The notes beneath the pieces are model-generated. The model saw only the letters and a list, made by a program, of their open reading frames with translations. It searched no databases and had not been told where the DNA came from. From NCBI GenBank assembly GCA_016721305.1, contig JADKIH010000014.1, positions 34,566 to 98,565 on the forward strand: 64,000 nt of DNA, given 5' to 3'. A program made the translations under genes and the position numbers. This stretch comes from Bacteroidota bacterium. Its GTDB lineage: Bacteria; Bacteroidota; Bacteroidia; AKYH767-A; 2013-40CM-41-45. This document shows positions 1 to 8,351 of the stretch, piece by piece. Position 1 is the first letter of the stretch. Every line of letters starts with the position of its first letter.

Positions 1-2
1 TG

Positions 3-131
3 AGCGACCTATATTACGATGTAACCTATTGCCGAAATATCGCTCTTGATGTTCGCTACTTTTTATTCGTGATTGAAAAATACGGAAATGCCACTCGACT
101 TACCGATGAAATGACTATTGTCGGCAATTGA
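3..131 (+). CDS. 3' end of a gene cut by the window edge, possibly a sugar transferase
   Basis: An open frame without a start runs from base 3 to a TGA at 129-131 and gives 42 residues. The pattern Y-D-x-x-Y-x-R-N-x-x-L-D-x-R-Y is reminiscent of the C-terminal end of bacterial sugar transferases (polyprenyl-phosphate sugar phosphotransferases), where a YD..Y..N.SL.LD stretch precedes the last helix. The match is short, so the function is only a guess. It converges on hldD, with an AT-rich inverted repeat between the two. Confidence 0.45.
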   Translation, partial: SDLYYDVTYCRNIALDVRYFLFVIEKYGNATRLTDEMTIVGN

Positions 132-132
132 G

Positions 133-171
133 AATTCAAAATTCAGAATTTTGAATTATAAATTTTGAATT
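133..171. repeat. AT-rich direct and inverted repeat between convergent genes
   Basis: Positions 133-144 and 146-157 are perfect reverse complements of 12 bases with a one-base loop, and a further copy of the second arm (unit AATTTTGAATT) follows at 160-170. It fills almost exactly the gap between the two convergent stop codons. It may act as a bidirectional terminator; that is inference. Confidence 0.75.
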
Positions 172-1136
172 TAAAAGTAACGTCCGGGAATCAAGTACTC
201 CTTCACGTAGTCAGCAACGCCTTCTTCCAATGTGTGGAATGGTTTTGTATATCCGATCGATTGAAGTTTTTTCATATTCGCTTCGGTGAAATACTGATAC
301 TTATCGCGAATATCTACAGGGGTGTCAACAAACGAAATGTTTTCTTCCTTGCCCATTGCCTTAAAAGTGTTTCTGGTCAAATCTAAAAACGTGCGTGCTT
401 TGCCGGAGCCTAAATTGTATATACCTGAATTTTTACGGTGTTGCATTAAGAACAGGCAAACGGAAGTCACGTCTTTCACATAAACAAAATCACGAAGTTG
501 TTCGCCGTCTTTGTAATTTGGATTGTGAGAGCGGAATAATTTCATTCCACCGGTTTTTAAAATCTGATGGTAGGCATGGAAAATAACAGATGCCATTCTT
601 CCTTTATGATATTCATTTGGTCCATAAACATTGAAAAATTTCAGTCCGGCCCAGAAGTATGGTTTTCTTTCTTGCTGCAATGCCCATTTGTCGAAATCGT
701 TTTTGGAATCACCATAAGGATTCAACGGTTTCAGTAAATGGATCCTTGATTCGTCATCATCGTAGCCATTCTCTCCATTCCCATAAGTAGCGGCAGAAGA
801 AGCATAAACGAGTGGTAAGCCAAATTCCACGCAGATATTCCAAATGTCTTTCGTGTAATTTAAATTCAACTCGTCGAAAATGGCCGTATTGAATTCGGTG
901 GTATCGGTGCGAGCGCCAATATGAAATACAAATTGAACAAAGCGGTGATTTTCTTTCAACCAGTTTTTGAAATCTTTGCGATCAATTTGATGAGTAAATG
1001 TTTTGTCCGCGGTATTTTTCGCCTTTTCCGGATGCGAAAAATCATCGACGATCACTATGTCGTTAAAGCCTTCGCTGTTCAGTTTTTCAACCAAACAACT
1101 TCCAATAAAACCTGCTGCACCGGTTACAATAATCAT
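171..1136 (-). CDS. hldD: ADP-L-glycero-D-manno-heptose 6-epimerase
   Basis: 321 residues, the usual length of the family. It is a short-chain dehydrogenase/reductase (SDR) epimerase that converts ADP-D-glycero-D-manno-heptose to the L-glycero form for the LPS inner core, in the cytoplasm. The N-terminus carries the NADP-binding GAAGFIGS motif, and the catalytic YxxxK is at Y141/K145 (PYGDSK). The segment HIGARTDTTE is typical of HldD. No other heptose genes are next to it; mqnD lies 59 bases upstream on the same strand. A TTTCTTTG sequence lies 4 bases before the ATG and may be a promoter -7 element. Function is well supported by motifs and length. Confidence 0.93.
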   Translation of the reverse strand: MIIVTGAAGFIGSCLVEKLNSEGFNDIVIVDDFSHPEKAKNTADKTFTHQIDRKDFKNWLKENHRFVQFVFHIGARTDTTEFNTAIFDELNLNYTKDIWNICVEFGLPLVYASSAATYGNGENGYDDDESRIHLLKPLNPYGDSKNDFDKWALQQERKPYFWAGLKFFNVYGPNEYHKGRMASVIFHAYHQILKTGGMKLFRSHNPNYKDGEQLRDFVYVKDVTSVCLFLMQHRKNSGIYNLGSGKARTFLDLTRNTFKAMGKEENISFVDTPVDIRDKYQYFTEANMKKLQSIGYTKPFHTLEEGVADYVKEYLIPGRYF

Positions 1137-1195
1137 ACGGCAAAGAAATATATATTTTTCAATTTATTGCTAATCACTTCTACCGATTCTTCGAC

Positions 1196-2002
1196 TTATA
1201 CAAAAACACTGTCGCCGGTAAACTGAAACATCTTTTCAATCGCTTCTTTACCCGCAACTCCCAGATCGATGGAGAATTCGTTCACGTAAAGCTGAATATG
1301 TTTCTTTCGAACGTTTTCGTCCATTTCCTGTGCATGTGCTTGTACATAAGAATTGGATGAATCCGGATTGGCAAAGGCAAATTCAACACTGGCTTTCAGT
1401 ATGGAGTTCACTTTTTGTTTGATATCAAACGGAATGGATCGACGAATGGCAATTCCTCCCAACGGAATCGGAAGTCCTGTTTTCTTTTCCCATAAATCGC
1501 CTAAGTCGGCAATTTTCTTCAAACCTCTTGCTTCATAGGTGAAACGATTTTCATGAATTATAACTCCGGCATCAACTTTTCCGTCTATAACAGCTTGCTC
1601 AATATCGGAGAAGACAAGTTCTTCCACATTCGTAAGAGTAGGGTAGAAGGTGCGAAACAGAAAGTAAGCTGTTGTGTGTTTTCCGGGGATAGCTACACTC
1701 TTAATCTCATTTTCAGGATTGGAAAATTCTTTTTTCGAAATCAGAAGTGGACCTACACCTTTGCCTAATGCACTGCCTGAGGTGAGTAATTCATAACGAT
1801 CAGTAACCTGACTGAATGCAAAGAAGCTAAGCTTGGTAATATCCAGCTCGGCCGAAATCGCTTTTTTGTTTAATGTCTCTACGTCTTCAAGCACTGCCTG
1901 AAATTCTAATTCACCGGTGTTCACTTTGCCGTGAATCATTGCATCAAACATAAATGTATCATTCGGGCAGGGCGAAAAGCCAAGCGTAAGAGTTGTCTTC
2001 AT
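1196..2002 (-). CDS. mqnD: 1,4-dihydroxy-6-naphthoate synthase
   Basis: 268 residues of the MqnA/MqnD periplasmic-binding-protein-like fold. MqnD converts cyclic dehypoxanthinyl futalosine to 1,4-dihydroxy-6-naphthoate in the futalosine route to menaquinone. The N-terminal SPCPNDTFMFDA and the later GKGVGPLL stretch are characteristic. Its ATG shares one base with the TGA of mqnB (TGATG), so the two are translationally coupled and consecutive in the same pathway. Bacteroidota of the Sphingobacteria/Cytophaga type commonly use this route. Confidence 0.93.
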   Translation of the reverse strand: MKTTLTLGFSPCPNDTFMFDAMIHGKVNTGELEFQAVLEDVETLNKKAISAELDITKLSFFAFSQVTDRYELLTSGSALGKGVGPLLISKKEFSNPENEIKSVAIPGKHTTAYFLFRTFYPTLTNVEELVFSDIEQAVIDGKVDAGVIIHENRFTYEARGLKKIADLGDLWEKKTGLPIPLGGIAIRRSIPFDIKQKVNSILKASVEFAFANPDSSNSYVQAHAQEMDENVRKKHIQLYVNEFSIDLGVAGKEAIEKMFQFTGDSVFV

Positions 2003-2619
2003 CAGAGTCGTTCAATTAGTCCTACTACTTCTTCTTTCAGATTTTTCATGGCCAGAGGAATATCCCATGCTTCTCTGTTTCTTCTTTCAACGTAATTGGA
2101 AATTGCTCTCACCTGCAGTGAAGGAATGTTCTCTCTTCCGCAAACGTAAAAGAAAGCGGCTCCTTCCATTGTCTCAACTTGCGGATTAAGTCGCTCGATT
2201 ATTTTGGCAATGCTTGCGTCGTTTCCATGAACGGTATTCACTGTTATTCCTCTAACGGTCCGGAAGTGCTTCAGTACATGCGGACGAATTTCATCGACAT
2301 TCACTAAAATGTTTGTGGCTTCCAGTCCCATATGACTGATGGTTAAAAACTGCTCACCGTCTTCTGCTCCCAATTCTGAGAAAATATCCTGAATCACTCT
2401 GACTACTTCTCCAATCGGAATCGTCCTGTCAAAACTTCCGGCTAAACCGCAGTTCACGGCTAAATCGTATCGGTTTTTGGAAAAATGTCTCGTCAGCTCA
2501 TATGCTGTTGAAACCATGCCCACTCCTGTTACAAGGAATTCCACGTTGTTTTTACGGAAAAAAGCCTCACGAAATGGAGCGATTTCCATCTCCGTGGCTG
2601 CAGTAAGCAATATTTCCAT
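2002..2619 (-). CDS. mqnB: Futalosine hydrolase
   Basis: 205 residues of the nucleoside phosphorylase (MTA/SAH nucleosidase) family. It releases hypoxanthine from futalosine, giving dehypoxanthinyl futalosine. Supporting motifs are ATEMEIAPF at the N-terminus, VNCGLAGSF near residue 57, and the catalytic-region METMEGAA-like segment (VETMEGAAFF), followed by RAISNYVE. It overlaps mqnD by one base. A perfect TATCTTTG element ends 4 bases before the ATG, which suggests a leaderless or near-leaderless mRNA unless translation starts at the internal Met11. Confidence 0.9.
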   Translation of the reverse strand: MEILLTAATEMEIAPFREAFFRKNNVEFLVTGVGMVSTAYELTRHFSKNRYDLAVNCGLAGSFDRTIPIGEVVRVIQDIFSELGAEDGEQFLTISHMGLEATNILVNVDEIRPHVLKHFRTVRGITVNTVHGNDASIAKIIERLNPQVETMEGAAFFYVCGRENIPSLQVRAISNYVERRNREAWDIPLAMKNLKEEVVGLIERL

Positions 2620-2623
2620 GACA

Positions 2624-2631
2624 CAAAGATA
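2624..2631 (-). promoter_or_regulatory. Bacteroidota -7 element (TATCTTTG) of mqnB-mqnD
   Basis: Read on the minus strand this is TATCTTTG, a match to the Bacteroidota -7 consensus TAnnTTTG. Only 4 bases separate it from the mqnB ATG. I see no TTG at the expected 19-base distance. The intergenic stretch to 2847 otherwise shows nothing I can name. Confidence 0.55.
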
Positions 2632-2847
2632 GTCTATCCCATTCCCAAATGAAAATGCGGAGCGAGAATGGCATGTGGCAAAGGTATTTTAGCCGGATAG
2701 GTCCTGAAATTTAAATCTAAAGGCTATCGTAATTGAACATTCCTTCCTTTGAAGTGTTTATTCTTTAATTATGCGCAAATAAGCAGGAAATTTGGCTATT
2801 CGTGACGGATATCCATTCTGACGGCATAAAATGAAAAATGAATGCCA

Positions 2848-2855
2848 TATCTTTG
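2848..2855 (+). promoter_or_regulatory. Bacteroidota -7 element (TATCTTTG) before the pterin synthase gene
   Basis: A TATCTTTG match to the TAnnTTTG consensus lies 19 bases before the ATG at 2875, leaving a short leader. No convincing -33 TTG is seen at the standard spacing. Confidence 0.55.
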
Positions 2856-2874
2856 TAGTCACTAATTTTCGTTT

Positions 2875-3296
2875 ATGGTTTATATCACTAGAAAAGAGTC
2901 GTTTAGCGCCGCTCATAAGCTCTCCCGCCCCGATTGGTCAGAAGCCAAAAACAGCGAAGTGTTTGGAAAATGCGCCAATCCTAACTGGCACGGTCATAAC
3001 TATACTCTCTGGGTTACCGTGAAGGGCGAGGTCAACCCGGAAACAGGTTTTGTAACCAATCTGTCGGAGGTTAGTTCCATCATCCAAAAGTATATTCTCG
3101 CAAAAGTCGATCACAAGAACTTGAATCAGGACGTCGACTTCATGAAAGGAAAATACACATCAACGGAAGTGTTGGCAATCGAATTTTTTAATCAGATTGA
3201 AGAACCTATTTCACAACTCGGATGTCAATTGCATTCGATCAAGATTCAGAGACGGATAAAAATTGCGTAGAATATTTTGGCAAAACGTCAGCTTAA
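2875..3296 (+). CDS. 6-pyruvoyl-tetrahydropterin synthase / QueD family (one-base frameshift near 3' end)
   Basis: The zinc ligands H14, H39 and H41 (WHGHNY) and the catalytic C33, D79 and H80 are all visible. The FGKCANPN and DHKNLN segments look more like eukaryotic-type PTPS than typical QueD. The uncorrected frame ends at 3270 after KIQRR; restoring one G near 3249 gives KIQETDKN..EYFG, the family's C-terminal motif with its conserved Glu, and a stop at 3294-3296 (140 residues). The enzyme acts on 7,8-dihydroneopterin triphosphate, made by the folE product encoded just downstream. The product may be 6-pyruvoyl-tetrahydropterin (biopterin route) or 6-carboxytetrahydropterin (queuosine route); sequence alone does not settle it. 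Confidence 0.88.
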
Positions 3297-3381
3297 ACGA
3301 AGAGAAAGAATTCTGTTTTGCGAGTAAGCAGATAATCGAATTTTAAAGTTAATCAGATAAGTACAATTAATAAATCATAAG

Positions 3382-4011
3382 ATGTCACATATCGAATTTG
3401 ATCCGGAAGAAATGAATGGCTACGAGAAGATTGATCAGTATAATCCTGAATTGGTAAAACAAATCTCCTCTAATTATTCCTCCATCATCAGCAAGCTTGG
3501 TGAAAATGTTGACCGCGAAGGTTTGATAAAAACACCGGAACGTGCAGCTAAAGCCATGCAGTTTTTGACACATGGGTATGATCTGGATCCCGAACAAATT
3601 CTTCGTTCGGCTTTGTTCAAAGATGAATATCAACAAATGGTCATTGTGAAGGATATCGAAATTTATTCGATGTGTGAGCATCACTTGTTGCCATTCTTCG
3701 GAAAAGCACATGTGGCGTATATTCCTAACGGTTGTATCGTTGGGTTGAGCAAAATCCCGCGTATAGTTGATGCCTTTGCCCGTCGTCTTCAGGTTCAGGA
3801 AAGACTGACAACAGAAATCCGCGATTGTATTCAAAACACGCTGAACCCTTTGGGAGTGGCCGTCGTAATAGAGGCCCGTCACCTGTGCATGCTTATGCGT
3901 GGCATTCAGAAGCAAAATTCGGTTGCCACAACGTCAGCTTTTACAGGCGAATTTGAAAATGAAAAGACACGCGGGGAGTTTATCCGACTGATTTCTGCCA
4001 AACTTTCCTGA
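3382..4011 (+). CDS. folE: GTP cyclohydrolase I
   Basis: 209 residues. It converts GTP to 7,8-dihydroneopterin triphosphate and formate, the first step of folate and biopterin synthesis. Zinc ligands C98, H101 and C169 are present in MCEHHLLPFFGK and RHLCMLMRG. It follows the pterin synthase gene by about 85 bases on the same strand, so the pair probably supplies one pathway. Start at 3382 (ATG TCA CAT) fits the short N-terminus of bacterial FolE. Confidence 0.96.
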   Translation: MSHIEFDPEEMNGYEKIDQYNPELVKQISSNYSSIISKLGENVDREGLIKTPERAAKAMQFLTHGYDLDPEQILRSALFKDEYQQMVIVKDIEIYSMCEHHLLPFFGKAHVAYIPNGCIVGLSKIPRIVDAFARRLQVQERLTTEIRDCIQNTLNPLGVAVVIEARHLCMLMRGIQKQNSVATTSAFTGEFENEKTRGEFIRLISAKLS

Positions 4012-4032
4012 TTGGCAGTTTTGGTCAGATTG

Positions 4033-4062
4033 TTGAAAAACGACGCGGAAATAATATCTTTG
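4033..4062 (+). promoter_or_regulatory. Bacteroidota promoter of the Bax inhibitor-like gene
   Basis: TTG at 4033-4035, 19 bases, then TATCTTTG at 4055-4062: an exact match to the Bacteroidota -33/-7 arrangement. The ATG lies 44 bases downstream. Confidence 0.75.
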
Positions 4063-4106
4063 ACTCATCGTTAATAGAAACAAAGACAAACAAATTCACA
4101 TAAAAA

Positions 4107-4844
4107 ATGGCAAATTCAAATTGGAGTTTTAATACGCTGGACCAGCCTGCAAGCTACGAACAGACAGGTGTTTCCAGAACGTTTATGAATGGGGTGTTTT
4201 CATGGATGGGAATTGCATTGGCAATTTCTGCCGTAACAGCCTATGTTTTCGGAACCGACATGAGCTACTTGAGTTATCTTGTAGATCCTATCGCGGGTAA
4301 AATGACAATGCTTGGTTATATCGTCATGTTTGCGCCAATAGGTTTCGTTTTGCTCATGAGCTTCGGATTTCAAAAATTGTCAGCAACGGCATTGTCCGGA
4401 TTATTCCTCGTTTACTCAGTAATTATGGGGATGAGTCTGAGCTTCGTATTCCTTGCCTATCAGCTGGGAAGCGTGTTCGTGATCTTCGGAGTTTCAGCAG
4501 CGATGTTCGGTGTGATGGCTCTTGCAGGCTATACAACAAAAACTGATCTCACAAAGATGGGATCGATTCTTATGATGGCTTTAGTTGGTATCATCATCGC
4601 CAGTCTGATTAACCTTTTCATGCAAAGCAGCGGAATGTCCTATATGATCAGTTTCATCACTGTGATCGTTTTCACCGGACTTACTGCTTACGATGTTCAG
4701 AAATTGAAAGAAATCGGCGCCAATGTTGAAGGTGGTTCCGAAGCAAGTGCGAAAATGTCAATCCTCGGTGCACTTACATTATACCTGGATTTCATCAACT
4801 TATTCCTTGCTTTGCTTCGCCTTTTCGGTAGTCGTCGTAGCTAA
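4107..4844 (+). CDS. Bax inhibitor-1/YccA family membrane protein
   Basis: 245 residues with a short soluble N-terminus (about 30 residues) and seven hydrophobic segments. The ITVIVFTGLTAYDVQKLKEI-type stretch near residue 190 (TAYDVQ) is the conserved BI-1 motif. Members are inner-membrane proteins proposed to act as pH-sensitive calcium leak channels or to modulate membrane proteases; the bacterial role is not settled. It has its own promoter and terminator, so it is probably monocistronic. Confidence 0.9.
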   Translation: MANSNWSFNTLDQPASYEQTGVSRTFMNGVFSWMGIALAISAVTAYVFGTDMSYLSYLVDPIAGKMTMLGYIVMFAPIGFVLLMSFGFQKLSATALSGLFLVYSVIMGMSLSFVFLAYQLGSVFVIFGVSAAMFGVMALAGYTTKTDLTKMGSILMMALVGIIIASLINLFMQSSGMSYMISFITVIVFTGLTAYDVQKLKEIGANVEGGSEASAKMSILGALTLYLDFINLFLALLRLFGSRRS

Positions 4845-4865
4845 TAAGTCGATAAAATATTTATT

Positions 4866-4905
4866 AAAGAGGTTGTTTCTCCAAAGAAGCAGCCTCTTTT
4901 TTTTT
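4866..4905 (+). terminator. Rho-independent terminator after the Bax inhibitor-like gene
   Basis: AAAGAGGTTG pairs with CAGCCTCTTT across a loop, followed by a run of nine T. Confidence 0.88.
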
Positions 4906-5070
4906 GAATGAAGCGTTTTTCGCTTTCTAAAACGTAATTTTTTTTCCATCTTGCCTAACCATACCACTTCTAAATTAGTAGATGAAAACACCGTGGTCTG
5001 GCCCGAAAGGATTTTGCTTCTTTTCTTTCGGGGTGTATTTCGATAACTATACAAAACCAGCATATAACGA

Positions 5071-5958
5071 ATGAAAACAGCTTATGTGTTTCCCGGACAA
5101 GGTTCTCAATTTGTCGGAATGGGAAAAGAACTTTACGAAAGCGATGCTTCTTTGAAAGCTATGTTTGAAAAAGCAAATGAAATTCTCGGTTTCCGAATTA
5201 CAGATCTCATGTTCGCGGGAACTGATGAAGATCTGAAACAAACACGCGTAACTCAACCTTCTATATTTCTGCATTCAGTAGTATTGGCAAAAAGTCTGGG
5301 CGATTCTTTTCGTCCCGATATGGTAGCAGGTCATTCTTTGGGTGAATTCTCATCGCTGGTTGCTGCCGGTGCTCTCTCGTTCGAAGACGGACTTCGTCTG
5401 GTGAAAGCTCGCGCTTTTGCCATGCAAAAAGCGTGTGAAATTGTTCCGTCAACAATGGCTGCCGTATTAAATCTCGATGATGCGATTGTAGAAAAAATCT
5501 GTTCGGAAATTACGGCCGGCGGAGAAATCGTCGTTCCCGCAAATTACAATTGCCCGGGACAATTGGTTATCAGTGGCTCGGTCAACGGGATCAATGATGC
5601 TTGCGAAAAAATGAAAGCTGCCGGTGCTAAACGCGCACTCGTCCTGCAGGTAGGTGGTGCATTCCACTCTCCGTTTATGGAGCCTGCAAGAGAGGAATTA
5701 GCTTCTGCTATTGCTTCCACACACTTCAATACTCCTGTTTGTCCTGTCTATCAGAATGTACATGCTATGCCGGTAAGCGACCCTGTTCTCATTCGTGAAA
5801 ACCTGATTGCACAGCTGACTGCACCTGTACGCTGGACTCAAACGATTCAAAATATGGTTTCCGATGGAGCTGCTCGATTTATCGAAGTCGGTCCGGGTAA
5901 AGTTCTGCAGGGTCTTGTCAAAAAGATCAGTAAGGATATGGAAGCTGTTAGTGCTTAA
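5071..5958 (+). CDS. fabD: Malonyl-CoA:ACP transacylase
   Basis: 295 residues. It transfers malonyl from CoA to acyl carrier protein in type II fatty acid synthesis. The N-terminal FPGQGSQ, the nucleophile Ser89 in GHSLGE, the conserved Arg in VKARAFAMQ and His199 in GGAFHSPFM are all present. It starts a tight plus-strand group with the GH3-like gene 28 bases downstream. Other fatty acid genes are not nearby. Confidence 0.96.
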   Translation: MKTAYVFPGQGSQFVGMGKELYESDASLKAMFEKANEILGFRITDLMFAGTDEDLKQTRVTQPSIFLHSVVLAKSLGDSFRPDMVAGHSLGEFSSLVAAGALSFEDGLRLVKARAFAMQKACEIVPSTMAAVLNLDDAIVEKICSEITAGGEIVVPANYNCPGQLVISGSVNGINDACEKMKAAGAKRALVLQVGGAFHSPFMEPAREELASAIASTHFNTPVCPVYQNVHAMPVSDPVLIRENLIAQLTAPVRWTQTIQNMVSDGAARFIEVGPGKVLQGLVKKISKDMEAVSA

Positions 5959-5986
5959 GTCTATCTCACTCTCCTAAAATCATTCA

Positions 5987-7522
5987 GTGGCAATTCTAAA
6001 CTCCATATTCAGTTGGCTCATGAAAAAGCGGATCCATCAGATTGAGCTTTTTATGAAATACCCTATGGAGGTTCAGCAAGACTGGTTTCAACGACTGGTG
6101 GAAGCGGGAGCGCAAACAGAATGGGGGCAACGTTATGGCTATAAGTCGATATTGTCGATCGAGGAATTTAAGGAGCGTGTTCCAATTCAAAATTATGATA
6201 CTCTGAAGCCTTTCATCGATCGCTCGATGAAAGGTGAGCAAAATATTTTATGGCCAACCGATATAAAGTGGTTCGCCAAATCGTCGGGCACTACGGCAGG
6301 TAAAAGTAAGTTCATTCCTGTCAGTGCCGAGGCAATGGAGGAATGTCATTTCAAAGGCGGCAAAGATTTGATTTCGCTCTATTGTAATAACAATCCTGAA
6401 ACACAGATTTTCTCCGGTAAGGGTCTTACCCTCGGTGGCAGTCATCATTTCAATGTCAACAGCAACGATACATTCTACGGCGATATCTCTGCGATCCTCA
6501 TGCAGAACCTACCGTTCTGGGCTCAAATGATTCGCACTCCTGAATTGTCTATCGCTTTGATGGATAATTGGGAAGAGAAGATCGAAAAAATGGTTTCAAC
6601 AACCGTGCATGAAAATGTAACGAGTATCAGTGGCGTTCCTACCTGGACTGTAGTTCTTGCAAAACGAGTTCTCGAAGTAACAGGCAAGGATAACTTGCTG
6701 GAAGTTTGGCCTAATCTGGAATTATTTATTCATGGCGCCGTAAGTTTTACTCCGTATGTTGAACAGTTTAAAAAACTGATTCCGTCTAATAGCTTTAATT
6801 ATTTCGAAACCTATAATGCATCAGAAGGATTTTTCGGAATTCAGGATCGATTGAATTCCAGTGATCTTCTCCTCATGCTTGACTATGGTGTGTTTTACGA
6901 GTTCATGCCGTTGGATGAATATGGAAAGGAAAATCCAAAAACTATCGGACTGGAGTCGGTTGAACTTAACAAAAATTACGCACTCGTAATTTCTACAAAT
7001 GCCGGCTTATGGCGTTACATAATCGGCGATACGATTAAGTTCACTTCTTTGTCGCCTTTCAGAATCCGAATCACCGGACGAACAAAGCTTTTCGTAAATG
7101 CCTTTGGAGAGGAAGTCATCATCGAGAATACCGATCAGGCCATTAAAATTGCCTGTGAAAAAACCAGCTCAATGGTAAAAGAATATACCGTTGCGCCCGT
7201 TTACTTCTCTGAGCAGCAAAATGGTGCTCACGAATGGATGATTGAATTTGAAAAGCCTCCTCTCAGTCTTGAGTATTTCACCGATGTGCTTGATACGGCG
7301 TTGAAATCACTCAACTCCGATTACGAAGCAAAAAGATATAAGGATCTCGCCTTGCGATTGCCAATTGTGAAAATTCTGCCTGATGGTACTTTTTACGAAT
7401 GGATGAAGCGAAAAGGTAAGCTTGGTGGTCAGCACAAAGTTCCCCGCCTGAGCAACGACCGAAATTTTGTAGAGGAGATTGAGACTTTTCTGGAAGAACA
7501 AAGAAAAGCACTGAGATCATGA
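5987..7522 (+). CDS. GH3-family acyl-acid-amido synthetase-like protein
   Basis: 511 residues starting at a GTG 28 bases after fabD. It belongs to the GH3 (auxin-responsive promoter) family of adenylating enzymes: the phosphate-binding motif SSGTTAGKSK is near residue 97, followed by YNASEGFFG and the GLWRYIIGD motif. Plant GH3 enzymes join amino acids to hormones; the substrate of bacterial homologues, which are common in Bacteroidota, is unknown to me. Its last four bases overlap the next gene (ATGA), so the two are probably co-translated. Confidence 0.88.
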   Translation: MAILNSIFSWLMKKRIHQIELFMKYPMEVQQDWFQRLVEAGAQTEWGQRYGYKSILSIEEFKERVPIQNYDTLKPFIDRSMKGEQNILWPTDIKWFAKSSGTTAGKSKFIPVSAEAMEECHFKGGKDLISLYCNNNPETQIFSGKGLTLGGSHHFNVNSNDTFYGDISAILMQNLPFWAQMIRTPELSIALMDNWEEKIEKMVSTTVHENVTSISGVPTWTVVLAKRVLEVTGKDNLLEVWPNLELFIHGAVSFTPYVEQFKKLIPSNSFNYFETYNASEGFFGIQDRLNSSDLLLMLDYGVFYEFMPLDEYGKENPKTIGLESVELNKNYALVISTNAGLWRYIIGDTIKFTSLSPFRIRITGRTKLFVNAFGEEVIIENTDQAIKIACEKTSSMVKEYTVAPVYFSEQQNGAHEWMIEFEKPPLSLEYFTDVLDTALKSLNSDYEAKRYKDLALRLPIVKILPDGTFYEWMKRKGKLGGQHKVPRLSNDRNFVEEIETFLEEQRKALRS

Positions 7523-8310
7523 GAAAAATACTTGGCCTATTTTTGCTTTCATTTTTCTTGATGTCTGCCAATATCGGCGATTATCAATTGGTCAATACGG
7601 TAACTTTCCCTACTCACACAGTTTTTACAACCGATAAATTCGGGAATCTATTTGCCATACTAGGGAATCAGCTTTTGCAATTCGACAAAAACGGAAAACC
7701 CTTAGCTAATTTCAGTAAAGGTAATTTGGGTGAATTACGTTCGGTAGATGCATCTAATCCTCTCAAAATTGTATTGTTCTATCCCGATTTTGCGCAAATA
7801 GTCACACTAAATTCAAAGCTTGGAGAACAGTCTGTTATCAATCTTCGAAATATCGGTTTGAATCAACCACTGGTAGCTTGTAGCTCCGAAAACGGTGGAT
7901 TCTGGATATATGATCGTGATGATGATCAGTTGAAAAAAATTGACTTAAATCTTCAGATTGCTTTCCAGAGTGGGAATCTGACTCAGGCATTCGGACAAAC
8001 AATACAGCCTAATTTTATCTGCGAAAGCGGAGGGTATGTTTATCTCAATAATCCTGAAACAGGAATTAAGGTCTTTGATCAGTTTGGGACTTTTTACAAA
8101 GAAATCCCATATCCGGGATTGCGATCCTTCCAAATTGTGGATCAGAATATTTTATTTGTAAAAGATAATAAGTTTTTCCGATATGAATCGAAGTCTGTTA
8201 GCGAAAAAGAAATTTTGTTGCCTCCTCACGGAGCCGTTTCCGGAGGCCGAATTGAACAGCAGCAACTTTATTTATTAACAAGTGACTCATTGAATTTTTA
8301 TTCTTTTTAG
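7519..8310 (+). CDS. Secreted protein of unknown function, probably beta-propeller
   Basis: 263 residues with a hydrophobic N-terminal signal peptide (about residues 1-18). The mature part has repeated units of about 40 residues with patterns such as FDKNGK, YDRDDDQL and FDQFGTFYKEI, which suggests NHL- or YncE-like propeller blades. It overlaps the GH3-like gene by four bases. No catalytic motif is recognised. Likely periplasmic. Confidence 0.6.
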   Translation: MRKILGLFLLSFFLMSANIGDYQLVNTVTFPTHTVFTTDKFGNLFAILGNQLLQFDKNGKPLANFSKGNLGELRSVDASNPLKIVLFYPDFAQIVTLNSKLGEQSVINLRNIGLNQPLVACSSENGGFWIYDRDDDQLKKIDLNLQIAFQSGNLTQAFGQTIQPNFICESGGYVYLNNPETGIKVFDQFGTFYKEIPYPGLRSFQIVDQNILFVKDNKFFRYESKSVSEKEILLPPHGAVSGGRIEQQQLYLLTSDSLNFYSF

Positions 8311-8351
8311 ATTTATCGAACTTTTTCTGAAATAGTATTAATAGATCATCC

